Below are positions 52,518-64,000 of a DNA stretch of 64,000 bases, in pieces. This DNA is from Actinokineospora diospyrosa (GTDB taxonomy: Bacteria > Actinomycetota > Actinomycetes > Mycobacteriales > Pseudonocardiaceae). Every line of letters starts with the position of its first letter. The stretch's first letter is position 1. Where the stretch lies: NCBI RefSeq assembly GCF_024171925.1, contig NZ_JAMTCO010000007.1, positions 310,001 through 374,000 on the forward strand. The letters are read 5' to 3'. Both the position numbers and the translations under genes were made by a program. The notes beneath the pieces are model-generated. The model saw only the letters and a program-made list of their open reading frames with translations. It made no database searches and was not told where the DNA came from.

Positions 52518-53414
52518 TCAGCCGAGATATCCGAGGACCCCGTTCGCGATCGCCTCCGCGTAGCGCTGCTTGCCCGCCGCGCTCGCCAAGAGCGCGGCCT
52601 CGGTGGCATCGCGCATGTTGCCGCATTCCACCAGAACCGCGGGCCGCGTCGACAGGTTCAACCCGCCGAGGTCGTCGCGTGCGGACAACCCTTGCGAGCC
52701 GATGTAGGTCGACGTCGCCAACCCGGCCTTGACCATGTCGTCGCGCACGGACCTCGCCAACCGCAGGGCAGGCTCGCCTTGGGCTTCGTTGAGCGGGGGC
52801 GCCGAGTAAGCGATATGGAAGCCGTGCGCACCCGCCGCGGTAGAGCCATCAGCGTGCAGGGAGACCACAGCGTCCGCGCCGGATTCGTTGCCTATCGCGG
52901 CGCGCCGGTCGACGCACGGGCCCACGCCCTTGTCGTCCGGCCTGGTCAGGATCACCTGCACACCGCGTTGCGTCAGCAGGTCACGCACCCGCAGCGCCAA
53001 GTCCCAGGTGAACTCGTGCTCGGAATACCCGCCATTGGTGGCCGTACCGGTCGTATTGCACGGCTTTGACTTACCGCGCCCGGCCGGGACCAACCGGTTG
53101 ATCTCGGCGGGGTGGCTGGCGTTGCCGCCGTTGTGCCCCGGGTCCAGCACGACAACCTTGCCCGGGGAGACAGGCCGGGCCGGCTTGGTCGTCTTTGCCT
53201 TACTGGTCGTAGTGGTCGTCGGCGTGATGGAGGTTGTGGTGGTGGTCGGCGACGTTGGTGGAGATGAGGCGGTAGTAGAAGAGGTGGCTGTTGGCGCTGC
53301 CGTTGAGGTAGTTCCCAGAGACTGCGCTGCTGGCGAGGGCTCTTGCCCTCCGCAAGCAGACAGCACTACCGCGAGCGCACAGCCGATGGCCAACCCGACA
53401 CGTCGTCTCAGCAC
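52518..53414 (-). CDS. N-acetylmuramoyl-L-alanine amidase (Amidase_3) lipoprotein
   Basis: 298 residues. GTG 53414 gives a signal peptide with lipobox VLSAC. A Thr/Ser-rich linker with long T runs (about 25-85) and an Amidase_3 domain follow. Zinc ligands: His in LDPGHNGG, Glu in SEHEFTW, His in SLHADGS, and the catalytic Glu in LVECGN. It cleaves the MurNAc-L-Ala amide bond in peptidoglycan during cell separation or remodelling. An in-frame upstream extension to 53507 lacks signal-peptide logic. Confidence 0.9.
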   Translation of the reverse strand: MLRRRVGLAIGCALAVVLSACGGQEPSPAAQSLGTTSTAAPTATSSTTASSPPTSPTTTTTSITPTTTTTSKAKTTKPARPVSPGKVVVLDPGHNGGNASHPAEINRLVPAGRGKSKPCNTTGTATNGGYSEHEFTWDLALRVRDLLTQRGVQVILTRPDDKGVGPCVDRRAAIGNESGADAVVSLHADGSTAAGAHGFHIAYSAPPLNEAQGEPALRLARSVRDDMVKAGLATSTYIGSQGLSARDDLGGLNLSTRPAVLVECGNMRDATEAALLASAAGKQRYAEAIANGVLGYLG

Positions 53415-53485
53415 GGGCCCACGATGCCACAGCGCGCGGCCCTCTAAGCTGAAGATGGCACCAACCCAAGACGAGAGGGGCCGCG

Positions 53486-53827
53486 GTGTTTCCCGGAGGC
53501 GGCGCACCCGACATGCAGGCGATCCTGGCGCAGGCGCAGAAGATGCAGGAGCAACTGCTCACCGCGCAGCAGGAACTGGCCGACGCCCAGGTCACCGGTA
53601 CCGCGGGCGGTGGTCTGGTGACCGCGACGGTGTCCGGGGCCGGGGAGCTGAAGGCCCTGGTCATCGACCCCGAGGTGGTCGACCCGGAGGACACCGAGAC
53701 GCTGGCCGACCTGGTCGTCGCCGCGGTGCGCGACGCGGGCAACAACGCCCAGCGGCTCGCCGAGGAGAAGATGGGTCCGCTCGCCGGGGGTCTCGGCGGC
53801 GGCGGGCTCGGCCTGCCGGGGCTGTGA
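53486..53827 (+). CDS. ybaB: YbaB/EbfC nucleoid-associated protein
   Basis: 113 residues. Helix 1 ([22 protein letters not shown]) and the beta-hairpin core [28 protein letters not shown] match YbaB. It forms tweezer-like dimers that bind DNA. Conserved dnaX-ybaB-recR order supports a role near replication and repair. GTG start; Gly-rich C-terminus. Confidence 0.93.
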   Translation: MFPGGGAPDMQAILAQAQKMQEQLLTAQQELADAQVTGTAGGGLVTATVSGAGELKALVIDPEVVDPEDTETLADLVVAAVRDAGNNAQRLAEEKMGPLAGGLGGGGLGLPGL

Positions 53828-53834
53828 GGACCGG

Positions 53835-54431
53835 GTGTACGAGGGCCCGGTCCAGGATCTGATCGACGAGCTCGGCAGGCTGCCCGGCGTCGGTCCCAAG
53901 AGCGCGCAGCGGATCGCCTTCCACCTGCTCGCCGCCGAACCGGCCGACGTGACCCGGTTGCAGGAAGTGCTGCAGAAGGTCAAGGAGGGCGTGGTCTTCT
54001 GCGACATCTGCGGCAACGTCTCCGAGGAGGCCACCTGCCGCATCTGCCGCGACGCCCGGCGCGACCCGACCGCGGTGTGCGTGGTCGAGGAGCCCAAGGA
54101 CGTCCTGGCCATCGAGCGCACCCGCGAGTTCAAGGGCCGCTACCACGTGCTCGGCGGCGCGCTCGACCCGCTCTCGGGCATCGGGCCCGAGCAGCTGCGC
54201 ATCCGCCAGCTGCTCTCCCGGATCTCCGCCCAGGAGGTCAGCGAGGTCATCCTGGCGATGGACCCCAACACCGAGGGCGAGGCGACCGCGACCTACCTGG
54301 TCCGGATGCTGCGCGACTTCCCCGGCCTCACCGTCACCCGGCTCGCCTCCGGCCTGCCGATGGGCGGCGACCTGGAGTTCGCCGACGAGCTGACCCTCGG
54401 CAGGGCGATGTCCGGCCGCCGCGCCGTCTGA
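53835..54431 (+). CDS. recR: Recombination mediator RecR
   Basis: 198 residues. HhH motif [17 protein letters not shown] (about 14-30), C4 zinc finger CDICGN...CRIC, and Toprim domain with [14 protein letters not shown] and the [10 protein letters not shown] acidic motif. It helps RecF/RecO load RecA onto gapped DNA. GTG start 7 bases past ybaB. Confidence 0.97.
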   Translation: MYEGPVQDLIDELGRLPGVGPKSAQRIAFHLLAAEPADVTRLQEVLQKVKEGVVFCDICGNVSEEATCRICRDARRDPTAVCVVEEPKDVLAIERTREFKGRYHVLGGALDPLSGIGPEQLRIRQLLSRISAQEVSEVILAMDPNTEGEATATYLVRMLRDFPGLTVTRLASGLPMGGDLEFADELTLGRAMSGRRAV

Positions 54432-54461
54432 CCCTCCACATCGGACACCGGGCTCGCTCCC

Positions 54462-55049
54462 ATGCCGAACACTGTGGATGACTGGGAACGGAATAGGGGT
54501 CACCCGTTGGGGGTGGATCAGGTCGCCGCCGCCATTCGCGCGACCGAACCGCGACTCGGCGGCGTCCGACTGGTCGCCATCGATGGGCCATCCGGCTCCG
54601 GCAAGAGCACCTACGCCGCGCGGCTGCGCGAATTGCTCCCGGACTCGCTGCTGGTCTCCACCGACGACTTCGCGACGTGGGACGACCCGGTCGGCTGGTG
54701 GCCGCGGCTGGAAAGCGGGGTATTCCACCCGCTCGGGTCAGGCCGACCCGGTCGGTACCGCCGAACACGCTGGGTGAACGGCGATCCGCGTCCCGGCGAC
54801 TGGGTCGAGGTGCCGGTTCCGGCGACGTTGCTGCTCGAGGGCGTCTCCGCAGGCCGCCGTTCGATCACGCCATCACTGTCCGCGCTGATCTGGTGCGAGC
54901 TGCCCGATCCGGCCAGGCGCCTGGAACGCGCGGTCGCCCGCGACGGCGCCGGCTCGCGCGCGGAACTGGTGCGCTGGCAGGCTTTCGAGGCGGGTTGGTA
55001 CGCCGTGGACGGAGCCCGCGCCCGGGCGGCCATCACGGTGACTGTGTGA
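54462..55049 (+). CDS. P-loop kinase-like protein (uridine kinase fold)
   Basis: 195 residues. Walker A GPSGSGKST (about 41-49), STDDFATW as the lid/Asp base region seen in uridine kinase and phosphoribulokinase relatives, and ELPDPARRLERAVARDG. Substrate unknown. Starts 30 bases after recR and may be in the same transcript. Confidence 0.8.
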   Translation: MPNTVDDWERNRGHPLGVDQVAAAIRATEPRLGGVRLVAIDGPSGSGKSTYAARLRELLPDSLLVSTDDFATWDDPVGWWPRLESGVFHPLGSGRPGRYRRTRWVNGDPRPGDWVEVPVPATLLLEGVSAGRRSITPSLSALIWCELPDPARRLERAVARDGAGSRAELVRWQAFEAGWYAVDGARARAAITVTV

Positions 55050-55259
55050 CCGGTCACTACCCCGGTCCGTCCGTTCAGCGGACAAATACCGGCTGTTGAT
55101 CACGGTGCGTGTCATTTCAATCGCGTACCGGTGATTCTGTGTATGGCAGTTGGCCGGATCGTGACCTCCCGTAGCTAAGGGATGGTGACCCGAGCGGCTA
55201 TGGTCGGCCACCACACGGTGAGATCCCGGAGTAAGTGAACCGGACACGAGGAGTGCGTG
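55050..55259. promoter_or_regulatory. Upstream region of the oligopeptide importer
   Basis: AT-rich for this genome (for example TTGATCACGG and CATTTCAATC near 55096-55121). Probably holds the promoter of the importer operon. No clear inverted repeat seen. Confidence 0.4.
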
Positions 55260-55361
55260 ATGGCTTACCAGCGATCCGCGCGACCCGGTCGACCGGACGG
55301 CCTCTTCAGCCGCCCACGACTTGTCGCGCAGACGCCCGGACGGGGACGGTCGGCGGCATGA
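55260..55361 (+). CDS. Short upstream ORF (33 aa) coupled to the importer permease
   Basis: GAGGAG six bases before ATG 55260 is one of the best ribosome sites in the window. The frame encodes a basic, Arg/Pro-rich peptide (MAYQRSARPGRPDGLFSRPR...). Its TGA overlaps the permease ATG as ATGA (55358-55361). This could be a leader peptide controlling the permease. If not real, the permease itself would lack a strong ribosome site. Confidence 0.45.
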   Translation: MAYQRSARPGRPDGLFSRPRLVAQTPGRGRSAA

Positions 55362-56362
55362 CGGCTCCTCCCGAGGTCACCGGATCAGCCGCGGACGCGG
55401 ACCCGGAGGCCGCGCTCCAGGGCATGCCCAAGAAGGCGATCCAGGGCCGTTCGCTCGGCCAGATCGCTTGGCTGCGGCTCAAGCGCGACAAGGTCGCCAT
55501 CGCGGGTGCGATCGTCATCGCCCTGCTGATCCTGGTCGCCATCGCGGCCCTGCTGCTCGACCGCGTCTTCGACGTGGTGCACCCCAACGAGTTCCACCAG
55601 GACCTCATCGACACCCAGAACGGCACGCTCGCGCCGCTGGGCACCTTCGGTGGCATGTCCGGTGCGCACCCGCTGGGCATCGAACCGGTCAACGGCCGCG
55701 ACATCCTGGCCCGCATCTTCGCCGGGTCCTGGATCTCGCTGCTGATCGCGACGCTGGCCACCGTGCTGTCGGTCATCATCGGCACCACGATGGGCATCAT
55801 CGCGGGCTTCTTCGGCGGCTGGGTCGACACGCTGATCAGCCGCCTGATGGACGTCTTCCTCGCCTTCCCGCTGCTGGTCTTCGCGATGGCGCTGGTCGGC
55901 GTCCTGCCCGACACCGCGTTCGGGCTCTCGCCGGAGATGGTGCGGATCGGCCTGCTGATCTTCATCATCGGCTTCTTCAACTGGCCCTACATCGGCCGGA
56001 TCGTGCGCGGGCAGACCCTGTCCCTGCGCGAGCGGGAGTTCGTCGACGCCGCGCGCAGCCTCGGCGCCCGCGGCCCGTACATCCTCTTCCGCGAACTGCT
56101 GCCCAACCTCGTCGCGCCGATCCTGGTCTACGCGACGCTGCTGATCCCGACGAACATCCTGTTCGAGTCGGCTCTGTCCTTCCTCGGAGTCGGCATCAAC
56201 GCGCCAACCGCGACCTGGGGCGGCATGCTCTCGGACGCCTCGCGCTTCTACACGATGCCGCACTTCATGCTCTGGCCCGGTCTCGCCATCTTCGTGACCG
56301 TGCTCGCGTTCAACCTGTTCGGCGATGGCCTGCGCGACGCGCTCGACCCGCGAGCCCGATAG
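55358..56362 (+). CDS. Oligopeptide ABC transporter permease (DppC/OppC type)
   Basis: 334 residues. An N-terminal cytosolic region with the OppC_N segment (LAWLRLKRDKVAIAGAIVIALLIL-like, about 35-60) precedes a large loop and five to six membrane helices. The EAA motif is REFVDAARSLGARGPYILFRELLPN. It pairs with the DppB-like permease at 58285. Listed first in the operon, ahead of the binding protein, which differs from the common A-B-C-D-F order. Confidence 0.9.
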   Translation: MTAPPEVTGSAADADPEAALQGMPKKAIQGRSLGQIAWLRLKRDKVAIAGAIVIALLILVAIAALLLDRVFDVVHPNEFHQDLIDTQNGTLAPLGTFGGMSGAHPLGIEPVNGRDILARIFAGSWISLLIATLATVLSVIIGTTMGIIAGFFGGWVDTLISRLMDVFLAFPLLVFAMALVGVLPDTAFGLSPEMVRIGLLIFIIGFFNWPYIGRIVRGQTLSLREREFVDAARSLGARGPYILFRELLPNLVAPILVYATLLIPTNILFESALSFLGVGINAPTATWGGMLSDASRFYTMPHFMLWPGLAIFVTVLAFNLFGDGLRDALDPRAR

Positions 56363-56412
56363 GTGAGTTGTAGTCCCGGAATTGCTCCTGGAAGAAAGGG
56401 TGCAACAGCACA

Positions 56413-58185
56413 ATGAACAGCAAGCGCTTGGTAACCGCGGTCGCCGCGGGCGCGGCTGTCGTTATGGGGCTGTCCGCCTGTGGCGGCGGAACGAGCTCCA
56501 GCGGCGGCGGCACCACCGGGGGTAGCGGGGGAACAAACACCCCGGCCTTCAACGCTGCTCTGACGAACATCTTCAACCCTTCTGACAAGAAGGGCGGGAT
56601 CGTCAAGATCGCCAACGGTGGCACCTGGGACTCGCTCGACCCGGGTGAGACCTACTACGGCTACTCCTGGAACTTCCTGCGGCTCTACGGACGCTCGCTG
56701 GTGATGTTCAAGCCCGCGCCCGGCGGCGGCTCCAACGAGCTCGTCCCGGACCTGGCGGAGAAGCTCGGCGAGCCCAGCGACGGCGGCAAGACCTGGACCT
56801 ACAAGCTGCGCAAGGGCGTCAAGTACGAGGACGGCACCGCGGTCACCTCCAAGGACGTCAAGCACGCCGTCCTGCGGTCGACCGACAAGGAGACCTTCCC
56901 GAACGGCCCGGCCTACTTCGAGGGCTACCTCAACCTGCCCGACGGCTACAAGGGCCCGTACAAGTCCAAGGACGTGAACACCGACTCGGCCATCGAGACC
57001 CCCGATGACTCGACGATCGTGTTCCACCTGAAGGCCCCCTTCGGCGGCTTCGACTACTTCGCGCAGCTGCCGCAGACCGTCCCGGTCCCCGAGGCCAAGG
57101 ACACCGGCGCCAAGTACCGCGAGCACGTCATCGCGACTGGCCCGTACAAGTTCGACAAGAACGAGATCGACAAGGGCTTCAACCTGGTCCGCAACGACCA
57201 GTGGGACCAGGCGACCGACCCGAACCGCAAGGCGCTGCCGGACGGTTACCAGGTCTCGATGAACGTCAACGCCGATGACATCGACAACCGGCTCATCTCC
57301 GGTGACCTCGACATCGACATCGCGGGCACCGGCGTGCAGCCCGCGTCGCTGAGCCGCGTGCTCGGCGACCCGGCGCTCAAGGCGAACGCGGACAACCCGA
57401 CGATCGCCCGCCTCTGGTACACCTCGATCAACCCGACCGTCGCGCCGTTCGACAACAAGGCGTGCCGCGAGGCCGTTGAGTTCGCCGCCGACCGCACCGG
57501 CTACCAGACCGCTTACGGCGGCGCGTTCTCCGGTGGCGACATCGCCACCACCCTGCTGCCGCCGCAGATCCCGGGCGCGCAGAAGTTCGACCTGTACCCG
57601 GCTGGCGCCGACAACAAGGGCGACGTGGAGAAGGCCAAGGCGAAGCTGCAGGAGTGCGGCAAGCCGGACGGCTTCGAGACCAACATCTCCTACCGCGCCG
57701 AGCGCCCCAAGGAGAAGGCGACCGCCGAGTCGCTGCAGCAGTCGCTCGGCCGCGTCGGCATCAAGCTGACCCTGAAGGCGTTCCCGCAGGGCGACTACTT
57801 CTCGCAGTTCGCGGGCAACCCGCCGTACGTCAAGTCCAACAACCTGGGCCTGATCGTCAACGGCTGGGGTGCTGACTGGAACGACGGCTTCGGCTTCCTG
57901 TCGCAGATCGTCGACAGCCGCGTCATCCGCGAGACCGGTGGCTCCTCGAACACCTCCGTGCGCATCCCCGACGTCGACAAGTTGCTCGACGAGGCCATCG
58001 GCGAGACCGACAAGGCCAAGCGCGAGGCCCAGTGGGGCGCGATCGACAAGCGCGTCATGGAAGAGGCGGTCATCCTCCCCGGCGTGCACGCCAAGAGCCT
58101 GCTGGTCCGCAGCAAGAAGCTGACCAACGTGTTCATCTCGGAGGCGTACGGCATGTACGACTACCTCTCGATCGGTGTCGCGTAA
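56413..58185 (+). CDS. Oligopeptide-binding lipoprotein (SBP_bac_5)
   Basis: 590 residues. Signal peptide with lipobox LSACGGG (Cys about 19) and a Ser/Gly linker. The family 5 binding protein shows DPGETYYGYSWNFLRLYGRSL, LVPDLAEKLGEPSDGGKTWTYKLRKGVKYEDG and a late NGWGADWNDGFGFLSQIVDSR. It captures peptides for the importer. GAAAGGG precedes ATG 56413. A 17-bp hairpin follows the gene. Confidence 0.94.
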   Translation: MNSKRLVTAVAAGAAVVMGLSACGGGTSSSGGGTTGGSGGTNTPAFNAALTNIFNPSDKKGGIVKIANGGTWDSLDPGETYYGYSWNFLRLYGRSLVMFKPAPGGGSNELVPDLAEKLGEPSDGGKTWTYKLRKGVKYEDGTAVTSKDVKHAVLRSTDKETFPNGPAYFEGYLNLPDGYKGPYKSKDVNTDSAIETPDDSTIVFHLKAPFGGFDYFAQLPQTVPVPEAKDTGAKYREHVIATGPYKFDKNEIDKGFNLVRNDQWDQATDPNRKALPDGYQVSMNVNADDIDNRLISGDLDIDIAGTGVQPASLSRVLGDPALKANADNPTIARLWYTSINPTVAPFDNKACREAVEFAADRTGYQTAYGGAFSGGDIATTLLPPQIPGAQKFDLYPAGADNKGDVEKAKAKLQECGKPDGFETNISYRAERPKEKATAESLQQSLGRVGIKLTLKAFPQGDYFSQFAGNPPYVKSNNLGLIVNGWGADWNDGFGFLSQIVDSRVIRETGGSSNTSVRIPDVDKLLDEAIGETDKAKREAQWGAIDKRVMEEAVILPGVHAKSLLVRSKKLTNVFISEAYGMYDYLSIGVA

Positions 58186-58231
58186 CTCCTCCTTGTTGCC
58201 CTGCTCGAACGTTAGGTAGGTGAAGGCGACA

Positions 58232-58270
58232 GGAGAACAGGCCCGGGACGACCTCCCGGGCCTGTTCTCC
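58232..58270 (+). terminator. 17-bp hairpin between binding-protein and permease genes
   Basis: Perfect stem GGAGAACAGGCCCGGGA (58232-58248) and complement (58254-58270), loop CGACC. It lies inside the operon, 46 bases past the binding-protein stop. Probably a partial terminator or 3' stabiliser that raises binding-protein mRNA over the transporter parts. Confidence 0.8.
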
Positions 58271-58284
58271 GCCTGCCGGCCACT

Positions 58285-59294
58285 GTGATCACATACATCA
58301 TCAGGCGGCTCTTCGCGGCGATCGTGCTGTTGTTCGTCGTCAGCGCGGTGACGTTCTCGATCTTCTTCCTCATGCCCAAGCTGTTGGGCGCCTCGCCGGA
58401 GACCCTGGCTACCCGCTACGTCGGCCGGGCCGCCACCGCCGACACCGTCCGCGAGACCGCCGAACGACTCGGTTTCTACGACCCCATCTACGTGCAGTAC
58501 CTGGACTGGGCGAAGGGCATCTTCGTCGGTGCGGACTACAGCTACGGCAGCGGCGTGGAGCACTGCCCGGCCCCGTGCCTGGGCTACTCCTTCCGCAACA
58601 ACCAGCCCGTGTTCCCCGACCTGATCGACCGGCTGCCGGTCACCCTGTCGCTGGCCGTGGGCGCCGCGGTCCTGTGGTTGCTCGGCGGCGTCGCCGTCGG
58701 CACCCTGTCCGCGCTGCGCAAGGGCACCATCTTCGACCGCGCCGCGATGGGCATCTCGCTCGCGGGCGTGTCGCTCCCCATCTTCTTCACCGGTCTGCTG
58801 TCCCTGTCGATCTTCAGCTACAACCTCGGCTGGACCGCGGTCGGCGGCTCGTACGTCCCCTTCCTGGAGAACCCGGGTGAGTGGGCCTACAACCTGCTGC
58901 TGCCGTGGATCACCCTGGCGCTGCTGTTCTCCGCCCAGTACGCGCGGCTCACCCGCGCCGGGATGCTGGAGACGATGAACGAGGACTTCATCCGGACCGC
59001 GCGCGCGAAGGGCCTGACCGAGCGCAAGGTCGTCGTCCGGCACGGCCTGCGCGGCGCGCTCACCCCGATCCTGACGATCTTCGGCCTCGACGTCGGCCTG
59101 CTGCTCGGTGGCGCGATCCTCACCGAGAGCGCGTTCTCCCTGCAGGGCCTCGGCAAGTACGCCATCGACGGGATCACCAACTACGACCTGCCCAAGGTCA
59201 TGGGTGTCACGATCCTGGCGGCCTTCTTCGTCGTCGTCGCCAACCTGGTCGTCGACCTCCTCTACGCCGTCGTCGACCCGAGGGTGCGTGCCAA

Positions 59295-59298
<4 letters not shown>
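58285..59298 (+). CDS. Oligopeptide ABC transporter permease (DppB/OppB type)
   Basis: 337 residues, six membrane helices. The N-terminal ITYIIRRLFAAIVLLFVVSAVTFSIFFL helix and the EAA motif DFIRTARAKGLTERKVVVRHGLRGALTPI are typical of DppB. GTG start at 58285, 14 bases past the hairpin. Stop overlaps the next GTG by four bases. Confidence 0.93.
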
Positions 59299-60367
<1,069 letters not shown>

Positions 60368-60371
<4 letters not shown>

Positions 60372-61447
60372 GCGAGGACGCCGTGAGCACCAAGACTGAG
60401 ACCGGCGCGGCCAACCGCCGCCTCGGCGAGGACCTGCTGGTCGCAACCGACCTGCAGAAGCACTTCCCGATCCGGCGCGGCCTGCTGCAGCGCCAGGTCG
60501 GCGCCGTGCAGGCCGTGGACGGCCTGACCTTCACGGTGAAGCGGGGCGAGACCCTGTCGCTGGTCGGCGAGTCCGGTTGCGGCAAGACCACCACCGGTCG
60601 GCTGCTGACCCGGCTCATCGAGCCGACCGGCGGCACGATCACCCTGGACGGCCGCGACATCACGCACCTGTCCTCAGGTGCGATGCGCCCGCTGCGCCGC
60701 GACATCCAGATGATCTTCCAGGACCCGTACGGCTCGCTGAACCCCAGGCACACCGTCGGCGCCATCATCGGCGCCCCGTTCCGCCTGCAGAAGGTCAAGA
60801 CCGAGCACGGGGTCAAGCGCGCGGTCCAGGACCTGCTCGAACTGGTCGGCCTCAGCCCCGAGCACTACAACCGCTACCCGCACGAGTTCTCCGGTGGCCA
60901 GCGCCAGCGCATCGGCATCGCCCGCACGCTCGCCCTGCGCCCCAAGGTGATCGTGGCCGACGAGCCGGTGTCCGCTTTGGACGTCTCCATCCAGGCCCAG
61001 GTCGTCAACCTGATGGAGGACCTGCAGAACGAGTTCGACCTGACCTACGTGATGATCGCCCACGACCTGTCGGTCGTGCGGCACGTGTCCGACCGGGTCG
61101 CGGTGATGTACCTGGGCAAGATCATGGAGATCGCGGACCGGACCTCGCTGTACGAGCGCCCGATGCACCCGTACACCGTGGCCCTGCTCTCGGCGGTCCC
61201 CATCCCCGACACCTCCCGCCGCGACAACCGCGAACGCATCCGCCTCACCGGCGACGTCCCCAGCCCGATCAACCCCCCGTCGGGCTGCCGCTTCCACACC
61301 CGCTGCTGGAAGGCCCAGGACCTCTGCAAGACGACTGAGCCACCACTGGTGGAGCTGTCAGCCGGACACCAGGCCGCCTGCCACTTCCCGGAGAACACCA
61401 CCAAGCTGACCATCGACCCCACCGGGGCCGCAGGCTCAGCTGCTTGA
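60368..61447 (+). CDS. Oligopeptide ABC transporter ATPase (DppF/OppF type)
   Basis: 359 residues. Walker A GESGCGKT, signature FSGGQRQR, Walker B VIVADEPVSALD, and an oligo_HPY tail with CRFHTRC...ACHF cysteines. It forms the heterodimeric ATPase with the preceding gene product. GTG start overlaps the preceding stop; a later in-frame GTG (60383) is possible. Confidence 0.95.
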
Positions 61448-61460
61448 CCTGCTGTTGGTG

Positions 61461-61492
61461 AAGGGCCCGCGCCGGGAACGGCGCGGGCCCTT
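61461..61492 (+). terminator. Terminator of the oligopeptide importer operon
   Basis: Perfect 13-bp stem AAGGGCCCGCGCC/GGCGCGGGCCCTT with loop GGGAAC and a following TTTT. Strong intrinsic terminator 13 bases past the last gene. Confidence 0.92.
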
Positions 61493-61575
61493 TTCATTTC
61501 CAGGTCCAGTGAGAGGAAGGCTTATGCCCGTAAGGGAACCGCCGGGTGTCCACTCAGGACACCCGGCGCCACTGG

Positions 61576-63441
<1,866 letters not shown>

Positions 63442-63456
<15 letters not shown>

Positions 63457-63486
63457 GCGGAGAAGCAGGAGGAGAGCGCGAGCCAC
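63442..63486 (-). CDS. leuA leader peptide (14 aa, five consecutive Leu)
   Basis: GTG 63486 to TGA 63442 encodes MARALLLLLRRDGV. The run of leucine codons just before a hairpin region ahead of leuA is the hallmark of ribosome-mediated attenuation. No strong ribosome site lies upstream, so the transcript may be leaderless; TTAGGCT close to the start could be the -10 box. Confidence 0.75.
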
Positions 63487-63606
63487 GCCGCCAGCCTAAC
63501 CACAAGCGCGCGGCGATGTGGAATCCACGGTCCACATCGTGGGCCCGGCTCGCGTTGGGCCGTTCGGAGTAGTTACGGTCGCCCTGGTCAGGGGCACTTT
63601 CCAGGC

Positions 63607-63903
63607 ATGGCAACTCGTAGATGGCACGGCACCAGCACCCGCGGGTCCGCTGCCCGGATCATCACCGGTATCGGTGCTCTCTTCGCGATCATCGAGGTTC
63701 TCTACATCCTGTTGGTCGTGCTCGGGGCGAACACCGCGAACGCGTTCGTCCGCTTCATCGCCTCGATCGCCGAACCCCTCGCGCTGTTCTTCCCCGGGTT
63801 GTTCCCGATCGACAACTACACCGCCGCGGTTGTCGTCAACTACGGCCTGGCCGCGGTGTTCTGGCTCGTGGTGACCGGGCTCATCGCCCGGTTGCTCCGC
63901 TGA
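63607..63903 (+). CDS. Small membrane protein (98 aa)
   Basis: Basic N-terminus (MATRRWHGTSTRG) and two membrane helices (about 18-40 and 75-95) joined by a partly hydrophobic loop containing FFPGLFPID. It resembles small uncharacterised actinobacterial membrane proteins beside leuA. ATG 63607. Divergent from leuA. Confidence 0.7.
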   Translation: MATRRWHGTSTRGSAARIITGIGALFAIIEVLYILLVVLGANTANAFVRFIASIAEPLALFFPGLFPIDNYTAAVVVNYGLAAVFWLVVTGLIARLLR

Positions 63904-63908
63904 CCGAG

Positions 63909-64000
63909 GTGGCCGGTCCGGACACCCGGCGCCGTGGGCGAAACCTGTCCACGGCCGCCGGGGTCCTGGCCGGTGCCGTCCGCTGGATCGGCCTCGTCGC
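63909..64000 (+). CDS. Start of a further gene, cut by the window end
   Basis: GTG 63909 opens a frame that stays open to the window end (about 30 residues: VAGPDTRRRGRNLSTAAG then VLAGAVRWIGLV). Basic start followed by a hydrophobic stretch suggests a membrane protein, probably co-transcribed with the 98-aa gene 5 bases upstream. Too short to assign. Confidence 0.45.
   Translation, partial: MAGPDTRRRGRNLSTAAGVLAGAVRWIGLV

Noticed and set aside
56248-59043. A 931-codon open frame on the minus strand across the peptide importer genes
   Set aside because: It lies antisense to strongly supported ABC genes, is rich in Arg/Val/Glu/Asp low-complexity patterns produced by high-GC complement codons, and has no domain.

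Overview
The window is high-GC DNA dense with genes, from an actinobacterium and most likely a member of the Pseudonocardiaceae (Actinokineospora, Saccharothrix or Lentzea type). This is judged from gene content and gene family style, because no database search was possible. Supporting signs are many GTG starts, GTGA/ATGA stop-start overlaps, an EspG-family protein, an MT0933-type antitoxin, an EACC1 protein, a LexA box of the TCGAAC-N4-GTTCGA type, a DasR site, and the conserved dnaX-ybaB-recR block near a 4.5S RNA gene.

Layout. 1-4.2 kb: end of a GntR regulator, a TauE/SafE exporter, an aromatic/histidinol-phosphate aminotransferase, and a dienelactone-hydrolase-like protein coupled to an EspG-like protein. 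4.2-7.8 kb: 3-oxoacid CoA-transferase (scoB-scoA), an MprF-type aminoacyl-phosphatidylglycerol synthase, tRNA-Ser(GCT), tRNA-Arg(ACG). 7.8-13.7 kb: a repeat-bearing spacer, signal peptidase I, a secreted GH20 hexosaminidase under a DasR box, small proteins and an MFS exporter. 13.8-19.9 kb: a drug-efflux ABC pair with a divergent GbsR/MarR regulator and shared palindrome, an SRPBCC protein, a DUF885 metallopeptidase, an anchored protein. 20.2-26.2 kb: a sortase-anchored thioester adhesin, a frameshifted FUSC transporter, an MT0933-like antitoxin, a glycolipid-binding-like protein, an FN3 surface protein. 26.3-30.1 kb: prephenate dehydrogenase, an M20 amidohydrolase, tadA with its partner, CsbD, tRNA-Ser(CGA). 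30.1-32.6 kb: an EACC1-caspase-solute-binding-protein operon resembling a biological-conflict module. 32.7-40.9 kb: a complete-looking trans-4-hydroxyproline degradation operon with an XRE-cupin regulator. 41.1-43.5 kb: a DUF2786 protein behind a LexA box, an imine-reductase-like enzyme and an HxlR regulator. 43.7-44.6 kb: tRNA-Ser(GGA) followed by a 0.8 kb remnant of an integrated element bounded by a 22-bp copy of the tRNA 3' end and holding a broken NYN gene. 44.6-48.2 kb: a nucleotide-cyclase-like/TM/solute-binding/vWA fusion with a companion binding lipoprotein. 48.4-55 kb: 4.5S RNA, a flavin monooxygenase, dnaX, a beta-propeller protein, a cell-wall amidase, ybaB, recR, a small P-loop kinase. 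55.3-61.5 kb: a five-gene oligopeptide ABC importer with a strong internal hairpin. 61.5-64 kb: leuA with a leucine-rich leader peptide, and two membrane-protein genes, the last cut by the window end.

The most interesting material is the pair of signalling/conflict-like operons at 30.1-32.6 and 44.6-48.2 kb. Both contain extracellular solute-binding domains and both lie immediately beyond a tRNA-Ser gene. Several clean regulatory signals (dre, SOS box, GbsR and XRE palindromes, leuA attenuator) can be read directly.
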